A DNA stretch of 64,000 nucleotides from Rhynchopus euleeides (lineage: Eukaryota > Euglenozoa > Diplonemea > Diplonemida > Diplonemidae), in NCBI GenBank assembly GCA_963210315.1, contig OY723261.1:2232001-2296000 (forward strand). Reading direction: 5' to 3'. This document shows, piece after piece, positions 1-8,612 of this stretch. The notes under the pieces are model-generated. The model was not told the DNA's origin. It did no database searches and saw only the letters and a program-made list of their open reading frames with translations. Within the stretch, counting starts at the first letter, position 1; each line of letters starts with the position of its first letter. Made by a program: the position numbers and the translations under genes.

Positions 1-1749
1 AAGAATGTGACCAACCCGCCTGTGCACTTCTGCCAGCTGGCCCTTCCTATGGCACAAGTCGTGGTAACCTCGGTATGTGTCCCGCAGACTTGCACCAAGA
101 TGGACTTGGACATCATCTTCTACGCCTTGATAGCCCCCACACTGCCTCCCGGTACGCTGGGACCCGGGTATCCTGCCATCTTTGCGTGTGATGACGACGA
201 GAAGGAGTACAGCGACGACCCGAAGGCACAGAGTACTGCAGGAATCTTCACCAGCATCGCTTCTGTTGTTGCACTCGCAACACTCGTGGCTGTCACACGT
301 GAAGTGATCCAGTTTCTCAGGTCGGGAAAATCTGAGGACGCCGAAAGCGCACATCTGCTACCCAACGCTAAAGTTCTCAACAACGACAGTCTCACCCAGG
401 CGGCATCTGCACCGGAGAGCTGGGTGTGGAAGCTGGCGGCATGCTGGGACGTTCGTGCCTCACTCGATGCGCTTCTCTTCATCTCGCCAGAGCGCCCCAC
501 CAACTTCCTGAACGGGATGCGTGTGTTCTCCATCATGTGGGTCGTGTTGGGGCACTGCGTGGCCTTCCCTATGATGCCTGGCCTGGACAACATGGAGTAT
601 GTGGAGGGCCAAGTGGCTTCGAACTACCGCTGGATACTTGTTGAATCTGGCGTCTACGCAGTTGACACCTTCTTCTACATGTCTGGCTTCCTCGCGACCT
701 ACCTGCTGATGAAGAGCTTCCCGCGCACCATCACGCCATTCCAGGCGGTGCCGCGTGTGCTGATGATCTACGTCGACAGATACGTGCGCCTCACACCTCT
801 GTTCGGCCTTGTCATCCTTGCGTCTTACAACCTCCTGCAATACATGTGTGTCGCGCCTTTCTCTATTTGGTACACGAACGGTGGCCCGGTTGCTGCTGGG
901 TGTGGCGAGAAGTGGTGGCGCAATATCCTTTACATAAACAATGTGCGCGGGACCAAGGATATGACGTGCCTGGGGCACTCGTGGTACCTGGCAAACGACA
1001 TGCAGTTCATGCTGGTCGGTGTCCCCATGGTGGTGTTCCACGCGCTGACAATCGATCACCCCACCCTGAAGTGGGTCTCCCTGTCGCTCCCTGTTCTCAC
1101 GCTCATCGTATCCCTCATCGTGACGGGTGCGACGAAGGACTCATCAAACGCCTATGTGTACCCCTACATCCGTGCTGCACCCTACTTCTACGGCATTCTT
1201 GCCGGCATCGCACTGGCGAACAAACCGTTCTCAGCGCACATCAAGCGTGTGACAGCCGCGTGGTGGGTGTGCTATGTGGCCTACTTCCTCTGCGCCATCA
1301 TCATGCTGGGCTGCATGACACTGCAGTGGCAGGAGACGCGTATTTCCCTGGGTTACAACAACATCCACTGGGGCCGTGGGATGATGGGCGCCTATCAGTT
1401 CGTGTACCACTGCTTCTGGGGGCTTGCGCTGTCTGTGCTCTCGCTTGTGTGGGCACAGGGGCACGGTGGGTGGGTCACACGCTTCCTGTCGTGCCCGCTG
1501 TTCGAGCCTATGGGGCGTGTGACGTACGGCGTGTACCTGATCCACCCGATGGTGTACGCAGTGCTGAAGACAGGCGTGAGCCCCACACTGCCCCACTACA
1601 GCGATGTGTGGCTGCTGTGTTTCACCATCACGTGCACGGTGGGCAGCTACCTCGGCGGCTGCATCGCATTCGTCTTCATCGAGCGCCCTGTCGGGGCCCT
1701 GTGGGACTGGGCCAGCGGGAGGAAGAAGCGCCGCGCCCAGAGGCAGTGA
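1..1749 (+). CDS. NRF-6-like membrane acyltransferase, copy A (5' end outside window)
   Basis: Multi-pass membrane protein of the nose-resistant-to-fluoxetine / acyltransferase-3 family, which moves acyl groups across or at a membrane; the substrate here is unknown. The reading frame is open from the first base, so the N-terminus lies outside the window. What remains is the end of the Cys-rich NRF domain and the whole acyltransferase-3 domain: FLNGMRVFSIMW followed by the catalytic-type GH pair, VDTFFYMSGFLATYLL, YVDRYVRLTPLF, SWYL, YGVYLIHPMVY and a terminal ERP motif. The end is basic (GRKKRRAQRQ). It differs from copies B and C in the loop after the first membrane helix (SEDAESAHLL) and in a shorter loop before YPYIRAAPYFYG, while its last ~125 residues are almost identical to C. 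First member of a tandem array. Family assignment is firm; function is not. Confidence 0.9.
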   Translation, partial: KNVTNPPVHFCQLALPMAQVVVTSVCVPQTCTKMDLDIIFYALIAPTLPPGTLGPGYPAIFACDDDEKEYSDDPKAQSTAGIFTSIASVVALATLVAVTREVIQFLRSGKSEDAESAHLLPNAKVLNNDSLTQAASAPESWVWKLAACWDVRASLDALLFISPERPTNFLNGMRVFSIMWVVLGHCVAFPMMPGLDNMEYVEGQVASNYRWILVESGVYAVDTFFYMSGFLATYLLMKSFPRTITPFQAVPRVLMIYVDRYVRLTPLFGLVILASYNLLQYMCVAPFSIWYTNGGPVAAGCGEKWWRNILYINNVRGTKDMTCLGHSWYLANDMQFMLVGVPMVVFHALTIDHPTLKWVSLSLPVLTLIVSLIVTGATKDSSNAYVYPYIRAAPYFYGILAGIALANKPFSAHIKRVTAAWWVCYVAYFLCAIIMLGCMTLQWQETRISLGYNNIHWGRGMMGAYQFVYHCFWGLALSVLSLVWAQGHGGWVTRFLSCPLFEPMGRVTYGVYLIHPMVYAVLKTGVSPTLPHYSDVWLLCFTITCTVGSYLGGCIAFVFIERPVGALWDWASGRKKRRAQRQ

Positions 1750-2696
1750 TTTCTGTACCGCCTCTGCACTTCCCCTCCTCCCCCCCCAGGCTGGTTCGCT
1801 CTCCTGCTGTGCGATCACTGCTTCGCCCTTCCGCACAGCTTTTTCCTTTCTCCCAACCATGCCTGCCCGTTACCTGCCCGGTTCGACAAGACCCTTGCAC
1901 CCACAACCCACCCACACCGCTTGGCCTCCGGGGCATGCACGTGCCTGGCCACACGCAGCCCCTCCGCCTCCCCAGCCCCACCCCCACTCCCAGCAACGCG
2001 CATCTCACCCCTTCATGTTTTCCCCTTGTCCTCAATCATTCTTGACTGGCAGTGCGCCATCTCGCTGGGTTCGCCATGTTCCCCCTCGGGGCCGCCACAC
2101 AAGCAGGTGCAGCCTGCGGAGGCCACGATGTTCCGCCCGTGATAGCTGACTGGGTGTCGCATTCCTCGGGATGGTCTCTCGTTGCAATCGCACCCGGCAG
2201 CTCGTCAGCTGTGCGACACTGCCTTCAACGCGCGTCTGCCCGCTCGGGATGGGTGTACCCAGAGCGTTCAGCCCCCGTGCAGTGGTCTGTCCCGTGGATT
2301 GCTGTTCGATGCCGACTCGCTAACGCAAACATGGCCTTCTCCCGCAGGGGTGCTGGCTCTTCTGCCGTTGCGAACCGCATCTGTGTTTCGGACATCACGC
2401 CGTGCAGACTCTTGCCCCCACCTCATGGTGTGTGTCTCGTCGTGAGTCGGAGCGTTGCTTTTTGAATAGGGCCACCCTTGGCTCAGCTGCCACAGTCCGC
2501 ACCGTGTGTCTGACAGCAGGAAGTCGAGGGGAGGCCGGCGCGCTCGGGGGAGGGGGGGGGGGGGCGAGAGGGAATTGCAGGCGGTGCCGTGGGACGATCA
2601 GTTGATCTGGACTGACGAAATGATCACGGCACACGCACAACGGGGGGGGGAGGGGTGCAGTGATAGTTTCCCAGTTCCGGGGCGGGGGTTGGGTTG
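1750..2696. other. 3' flank of acyltransferase copy A
   Basis: No gene is seen. The first ~150 bp match the 3' flank of copy C and then the two diverge (at 18951 in C). The stretch is pyrimidine-rich and contains G runs near 2550 and 2641. It is the undeleted reference against which the shortened 3' flank of copy B (4768-5074) can be read. Around 2688-2711 it also holds the unoccupied version of the site that E1 entered upstream of copy C. Confidence 0.6.
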
Positions 2697-2965
2697 TGTG
2701 CCCCCACCGGAGGGGGGGGGGGTGCTAACCCCCGGCGAAGGATAACTTTTGGTGGTCGTATCGCCTGGCGTTGCGGTTGGTGATGAGAAACACCAAACGG
2801 CTGTCTTGGGGGCATCGTGGTGTCACGCCCGCAGCGGTCTTCGAGGGGCCCTGATGATAAGACACCTCCCTGCCCGTGACTCTGTATCTTTGAATATTCC
2901 ATTTATTCTGCCTGGTGTCGCCCAGCACACGATCACCACACGATCCACCTGCAGACAGTAGCACG
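2697..2965 (+). promoter_or_regulatory. Upstream region of acyltransferase copy B, duplicated upstream of copy C
   Basis: About 230 bp before the start codon are nearly base-for-base identical to 16399-16668 upstream of copy C, so this is the inherited promoter and 5' leader. It contains a G run and, 30 to 80 bp before the ATG, a pyrimidine-rich stretch ending in CAG that could be a splice acceptor. No TATA box is evident. Confidence 0.45.
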
Positions 2966-4966
2966 ATGAAGGGAGGCGTCTTGGCCGTGTGTGTGCTGAT
3001 CAGCATCTTCGCCTGCAGCGATGCGATGCAACCAGTGAATCCTGTGCACCTCGGCAACCTGCAGTCCGCCAAGGGGCGCAGCGTCAACCTCGCCGCACTC
3101 GCGGCACATCTGGGTGCGCCTCTCGACCCGAAGGAGGAGATGCTGCAAAAGCTGCTGGAGCTCCTGAAGTTGGACGCCTCCAACGACACTGTCGAGGCTG
3201 TGCAGCGCTGTGTCATGGACCAGTCGGGTGCGATGGTTGCGGCGTCTGCCATGCAGCTTCTGACCTTCCACCTGACAGAGGACACGCCGTACTTCGAGAT
3301 GATCCCTCCCGTTGCCGGGGTGGAGGTCAGCGGGTACCAGGCCTGCCAGAATATCAAGAAGAATGTGACCAACCCGCCTGTGCACTTCTGCCAGATGGCC
3401 CTTCCTGGTAAGCACACGGTCATTACCTCAACGTGTGTCCCGCAGACGTGCACCACGTTGGACTTGGACATCATCTTCTACGCCTTGATAGCCCCCACAC
3501 TGCCTCCCGGTACGCTGGGACCCGGGTATCCAGTCATCTTTGCGTGTGCTGACGACGAGAAGGAGTACAGCGACGACCCGAAGGCACAGAGTACTGCAGG
3601 AATCTTCACCAGCATCGCTTCTGTTGTTGCACTCGCAACACTCGTGGCTGTCACACGTGAAGTGGTCCAGTTCCTCACGGCGGGAAAGTCTGACTCTGAC
3701 GACACGGATGAGAACTCGAAGTTGCTACCTAGCACCAAGGATCTCAACGGCCCCGCCCAGGCATCTGCACCGGAGAGCTGGGTGTGGAAGCTGGCGGCAT
3801 GCTGGGACGTTCGTGCCTCACTCGATGCGCTTCTTTTCATCTCGCCAGAGCGCCCCACCAACTTCCTGAACGGGCTGCGTGTGTTCTCCATCATGTGGGT
3901 CATCCTGGGGCACTGCGTGGCCTACCCGACGATGCCTGGCCTGGACAACATGGAGGATGTGGTGACCGAAGTTGCGACAAACTACCGCTGGGTTATTGTC
4001 GAGTCTGGTCTGTATGCAGTTGACACCTTTTTCTACATGTCTGGCTTCCTCGCGACCTACCTGCTGATGAAGAGCTTCCCGCGCACCATCACGCCATTCC
4101 AGGCGGTGCCGCGTGTGCTGATGATCTACGTCGACAGATACGTGCGCCTCACACCTCTGTTCGGCCTTGTCATCCTTGCGTCTTACAACCTCCTGCAGCA
4201 CATGTGTGTCGCGCCTTTCTCCATCTGGTACACGAACGGTGGCCCGGTTGCTGCTGGGTGTGGCGAGAACTGGTGGCGCGATCTGCTGTATATCAACAAC
4301 GTGCGTGGCCTGGCCGACATGACATGCCTGGGGCACTCGTGGTACCTGTCAAACGACATGCAGTTCGTGCTGGTCGGTGTCCCCATGGTGGTGTTCCACG
4401 CGCTGACAGCCGATCACCCCACCCTGAGGTGGGTCTCCCTGTCGCTCCCTGTTCTCACGCTCATCGTTGCCATTGTCTGCGCTTCAACGCTTGGTGATTC
4501 GTATTCCAATCCTGCCAATGGCGGTGACTCGTACATCTACCCGTACATCCGTGCTGCACCCTACTTCTACGGCGTTCTTGCCGGCATCGCACTGGCGAAC
4601 AAGTCAGTCTCAGCGCAGATCAAGTGTGTGACAGCCGCGTGGTGGGTGCGCTATGTGGCCTACTCCTTCTGCGGCGCCATCATGCTGGGCTGCATGACAC
4701 TGCAGTGGCAGGCGATGCGTGTTACCCTGGGTTACCACAACATCCACTGGAGCAAATCTATGCAGTCCGGCTGTTTCCTTTCTCCCAACCATGCCTGCCC
4801 GTCACCTGCCCGGTTCGACAAGACCCTTGCACCCACACCGCTTGGCCTCCGGGGCATGCACGTGCCTGGCCACACGCAGCCCCTCCGCCTCCCCAGCCCC
4901 ACCCCCACTCCCAGCAACGCGCATCTCACCCCTTCATGTTTTCCCCTTGTCCTCAATCATTCTTGA
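2966..4966 (+). pseudogene. NRF-6-like acyltransferase copy B with deleted 3' end and chimeric tail
   Basis: Starts MKGGVLAVCVLISIFACSDA, a clear signal peptide, then the NRF domain and most of the acyltransferase domain, nearly identical to copy C. Near 4768 the coding sequence stops matching and joins sequence that in copy A lies ~90 bp after the stop codon. The frame runs on through former 3'-flank DNA, giving ~65 unrelated Pro-rich residues ending LVLNHS. The last ~115 residues of the family are missing, including the YGVYLIHP segment, the final membrane helices and the ERP motif. The preceding ~600 residues have no frameshift or stop, so the event is recent or the shortened product is tolerated. 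Probably non-functional. Confidence 0.8.
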
Positions 4967-5074
4967 CTGGCAGTGCGCCATCTCGCTGGGTGTACCCAGA
5001 GCGTTCAGCCCCGTGCAGTGGTGGGGAGGGGTGCAGTGATAGTTTCCCAGTTCCGGGGCGGGGGTTGGGTTGTG
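4967..5074. other. Shortened 3' flank of copy B up to the E1 insertion
   Basis: Aligned with the flank of copy A (1750-2696), this stretch lacks several blocks: one between the two CTGGGT/TGGGT words, and one between CAGTGGT and GGGGAGGGGTGCAG. It ends in GGGTTGTG, whose last two bases (TG) are repeated at 16399-16400 on the other side of E1. Confidence 0.6.
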
Positions 5075-5170
5075 CACGGTGGGATCTTGTAAATTTTACA
5101 TGTATAACTACAAGTATATACATGTATTATACATGTATAATACTTGCATGTCAACTATTATACATGTATA

Positions 5171-5515
5171 CCGTATACGTAAATATTTTGGAACGTAAAT
5201 ATTATGGAACGTAAATATTATGGAACGTAAATATTTTGGAACGCTGGTGGGTTGGCGTTCCAGATTTTTTTCGTTCCATAATATTTACAGGGCTTTCTGC
5301 GACTCGGGGACTTGGACCAGGTGATCGGACGGCATACAGAGTCCCTGACGGGACCTACTCGTGCACTTTTCGCGCGATTCCTGACGCAAGCCGTCCTCAC
5401 CACCGAGTCCCCAACTGGCCCTGTAAATATTATGGAACGTAAATATTATGGAACGGACCGGCCAAAAATGGGCCCGTTCCATAATATTTACGTTCCATAA
5501 TATTTACGTATACGG
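5171..5515 (+). mobile_element. E2 MITE, copy a (345 bp, TA target)
   Basis: Begins CCGTATACGTAAATATT and ends with its reverse complement, flanked by TA on both sides, as expected of a Tc1/mariner-type target. The subterminal part is an array of a 16-bp unit (GTAAATATTATGGAAC or a TTTT variant). This copy has one more unit than the other three, which accounts for 345 rather than 329 bp. The central ~140 bp are unique and conserved among copies. Inserted in the left arm of E1. Confidence 0.85.
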
Positions 5516-5787
5516 TAATACATGTAAATGCCTGAAATATACATGTAAAATACATGTATATCAAGTAAAAATACAAGTATAATACTTGCATGTCAACTAT
5601 TATACATGTATTTTTACTTGATATACATGTATTTTACATGTATATTTCAGGCATTTATGGGGTAATCAGGCTGGGGGAAAAAACAACAAATCACAACGAA
5701 TCACACCCGATCACAACAAATCACAACGCCAAATGTTGTGATTTGTTGTGATTTGTTGCGATTTGTTGCGATTTGTTGTGGCCAGTT

Positions 5788-6009
5788 GTGATTTGTTGCG
5801 ACCAGTTGTGACGACTTGTGACCCTTTTGTGATGAGTTGTGATGAGTTGTGATGAGGTGTGATCTGTTGTGATCTGTTGTGATCGCGATCCAAAATTTCA
5901 AAAATTTAAAATTTTGGATCGCGATCACAACAGATCACAACAGATCACACCTCATCACAACTCATCACAAAAGGGTCACAAGTCGTCACAACTGGTCACA
6001 ACAAATCAC
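5788..6009. repeat. Long internal palindrome of E4
   Basis: Two arms of just over 100 bp are centred near 5903 on GATCGCGATCCAAAATTT and its complement. The arms differ by one 10-bp unit and a few bases. They consist of degenerate ~10-bp words (TTGTGATGAG, TTGTGATCTG, TTGTGACC). Such DNA can extrude a cruciform or yield a long hairpin transcript. Confidence 0.8.
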
Positions 6010-6458
6010 ACCACGTCGTCAGCTGATTGAGGGTGTGATATGAGGGTTCTATCCAACAAGGATATCAAGGCGGCACTTTCAAAGTCCTGCCAAGGACAGC
6101 GCCACGTGGGTGTGTGCTTCTGATATATGTTATGTCATCATGTGAACCCTCCCCAGCGTGACACCACGTCACACCTAGTCGCAAAAAATCACAACAAATC
6201 AAAACATTTGCCTTGTGATTTGTTGTGATCTGTTGTGATCGGGTGTGATCGGGCCTTGTGATTTGTTGTGATCTGTTGTGATCGGGTGCTGTACTTCATT
6301 GGTCGCGCAACTCTCTCTCGCTCCGCGGCCGGTGGGGTCCCCGCCCATCACAGGAGATAACACCCCTCTGTCGAGTTCTCCACACCCCCCCTGGGGCACC
6401 GCCCCAACACCTTATTGGTAAGAGCCTCCCCGGCTCGCCCCCCCCCCCCCCCCCCACC

Positions 6459-8531
6459 ATGAGCGACCTGACGGGCCGCATTAAGGCGTTGCTGCAGAAT
6501 GCAAAGACGCAGGTCGACGGCGGCGGTCTCGAGGGTGACCGCCTCGAGGCGGTACTGTCCATCCTCGAGATGGCGATGGGGCTCCTGCTGGCACAGGGGG
6601 GCCAGCCGCAGCAGCAGCAGCAGCAACATCAGCAGCATCAACAACATCAGCAGAAGCCGCAACCGCAACAACAGCAGCAGCAGCAGAGGCAGAAGCAGCA
6701 ACATCAGCAGAAGCCGCAGAAGCAGCAGCAGAAACCGCAGCCGCAACAACAGCAGCAGCAGCAGCAGCAGAAGCAGCAACATCAGCAGAAGCCGCAGCAG
6801 CAACAACAGCCGCAGCAGAAGCCGCAGCAGCAGCAGCCCGCGCCGAAGACGCAGTCGGCGAAGGGGAAGGCGCCGAAGCAGCCCAAGGCGGGCGCTTGGA
6901 CGGAGGTCGTCCAGAAGCCGCGCCAGCCCCCGCAGGTGCTGGAACAGGACTGGGGTATGCCGGTCCTGACGGGTGACACGGGGTTCGGCTCCGTGAAGAT
7001 GGGGCTCAAGGTGACCCTGTCGGCGCGGGAGGCGGAGCTCGCCTGTGGCGAGATGCGGGACGCGGCGGAGGAGGTGGAGGGTGCCGTCGGGTACGCCGTC
7101 CTCTCCACGAGCCCCTTTACGGGAGGCGAGGAGCGGCTGGTGCGGCTCGTGGGAGGAGGGATCCGCCCCTTCTACGTGTGCAAGATTGGCGCGGTCGGAC
7201 ACACCCAACCGGGGAAGGTGGCGCACGCTGCGCGTCAGGAGCAAGCGCCCGCCCCAGCCACGCAGGTGCTCACCTTCACGGTGGTGAAGCGGCACACATC
7301 CGACGGCGTGTGGGACTGCTTGGTAGAGCACCCCCTCCTGGGGATGCAAAAGGTGTGCAGGCGCGCTGTGCGGACGGCGTGCGCGGAGCTGGGGGTGGAC
7401 TCCCACCACATGTGGATGCTGCGCTCCCAGCCGGGGCGCCGCGACATCCAGGTGCGTGTGCCCACCTCGGCGGTTGAGCGCCTGCTGAGGAGCTCCGGCA
7501 AGGACGGGTGCTTCTGGAGGGCGTTGACCTTCCGTGAAGGGGGGGAGTCTCACCTCGTGGTGAAGCTGCGCTCGGAGGTGACGCGCCAGGAGGCGATGCA
7601 GGCGGTGCAGCGGGCTGGAGAGCTGGCCCTTGGCCTTGCTGTGGGAACGCGCGCGCTGTTTGTCCGTGCGGCGCGGAAAGACGCTGTGGAGGAGCTGCGC
7701 GCGAAGCTCGGAGATGCTGCTGAGGAGAAGCAGGTCGCCGTGCCGCGCTACGTGGTGCAGGGTGCGAAGCCACGGGAGCATGCGGCTGAGGTGGAGGCGG
7801 AGCTGCAGCGCGCTGGGTGGCCGGCAGTCGTCAAGTCGTCCTTCGTGGCGAAGGGTGGCTTGACCTGCATCGTGGCGGCGGACCAGCCGCCCACCTTCAA
7901 CGCCCTATCGAGAGAGGGGCAGAACACGCTGTGGGTGCGGCTGGCAGAGCGGGGGGACACACGCCGTAACCCCGCCAAGTGTTTCGTTCCGGAGAAGGGT
8001 GCGCGGCGAGACGGCAGGATCCGCCTCCCCCCGCGCCCAGACCTCTCCGATGAGGACTTCCCCCCGCTGGGTGGTGCGGTGCCCTCTACGACAACCTCTG
8101 CAGCAAAGACTGATGATGGCCCGACGACTGACCCCGTAGCAGCCGCCGCAACCGCCGCGGACGAGACAGTTGATCTCGAAGGCATGGATGACGAGGAGGA
8201 GGACGTCGACTCCGACATGAGGCGACAGGGGAAGCGCAAGCGGAAGGACGACGAGGGGCCTGGCATGATGTCCCAGGCTGCCTCAGCGATGGGCAAGGTG
8301 CTGGCGAGCCTCTCTCCGCTGCGGTCGCGCTCGACGCCCTCGACCGGAGGCGACGGGATGGAGCACGCGCACACCTTCCTGCGACAGGCAGTGGCGCACC
8401 CCACCTCCTTCACGTGTGGCCTCTGCAAGAAGCAGCTTGAGGCTGGTAGAAAGCGCCGCACCTGCCTGGAGCCGAACTGCACACTGCACGCCTGTGCCGC
8501 GTGCACAAAGAACTCCCTGGTGGACCAGTGA
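6459..8531 (+). CDS. Retrotransposon ORF1: polyQ protein with C-terminal Cys cluster
   Basis: 690 residues from an ATG just after a C run. Residues ~45-130 are almost entirely Gln with His, Pro and Lys. The middle (~150-520) has several regular alpha/beta-looking segments and may bind nucleic acid; I recognise no named domain. An acidic, basic-flanked stretch follows (~560-600). The last 40 residues carry a zinc-ligand pattern C-x2-C-x11-C-x4-C-x4-C-x2-C starting at C653 (CGLCKKQLEAGRKRRTC). The stop TGA at 8529-8531 lies in the same frame as ORF2. Presumed ORF1 (RNA-binding) protein by position; the sequence itself does not prove that. Confidence 0.8.
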   Translation: MSDLTGRIKALLQNAKTQVDGGGLEGDRLEAVLSILEMAMGLLLAQGGQPQQQQQQHQQHQQHQQKPQPQQQQQQQRQKQQHQQKPQKQQQKPQPQQQQQQQQQKQQHQQKPQQQQQPQQKPQQQQPAPKTQSAKGKAPKQPKAGAWTEVVQKPRQPPQVLEQDWGMPVLTGDTGFGSVKMGLKVTLSAREAELACGEMRDAAEEVEGAVGYAVLSTSPFTGGEERLVRLVGGGIRPFYVCKIGAVGHTQPGKVAHAARQEQAPAPATQVLTFTVVKRHTSDGVWDCLVEHPLLGMQKVCRRAVRTACAELGVDSHHMWMLRSQPGRRDIQVRVPTSAVERLLRSSGKDGCFWRALTFREGGESHLVVKLRSEVTRQEAMQAVQRAGELALGLAVGTRALFVRAARKDAVEELRAKLGDAAEEKQVAVPRYVVQGAKPREHAAEVEAELQRAGWPAVVKSSFVAKGGLTCIVAADQPPTFNALSREGQNTLWVRLAERGDTRRNPAKCFVPEKGARRDGRIRLPPRPDLSDEDFPPLGGAVPSTTTSAAKTDDGPTTDPVAAAATAADETVDLEGMDDEEEDVDSDMRRQGKRKRKDDEGPGMMSQAASAMGKVLASLSPLRSRSTPSTGGDGMEHAHTFLRQAVAHPTSFTCGLCKKQLEAGRKRRTCLEPNCTLHACAACTKNSLVDQ

Positions 8532-8612
8532 CTCCGCACGCCACGCTCAGTGGCAGACGCCGCGCGTATGTCTCTGCTTCTGAGTGGGGATATTGAGACG
8601 AACCCAGGTCCC
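8529..8612 (+). other. UGA / 2A-like junction between ORF1 and ORF2
   Basis: The ORF1 stop TGA (followed by CTC) is the only stop between the two ORFs in this frame. ORF2 can start at ATG 8568, and its first residues MSLLLSGDIETNPGP fit the 2A consensus D-x-E-x-N-P-G-P, with the ribosome-skipping point between G14 and P15 (codons 8607 and 8610). If UGA is read through, 2A would separate ORF1 from ORF2. If translation starts at 8568, it would only remove a 14-residue leader. A CAG at 8547-8549 could also be a splice acceptor. Confidence 0.75.

Noticed and set aside
846-2045. 399-codon open frame overlapping acyltransferase copy A
   Set aside because: Shadow of the real gene in another frame; equivalent frames appear over copies B and C, and composition is Arg/His/Pro-rich with no domain.
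6348-7781. 477-codon Leu-rich frame on the minus strand over ORF1
   Set aside because: It is the antisense of the CAG tract (poly-Leu) and of ORF1 coding DNA.
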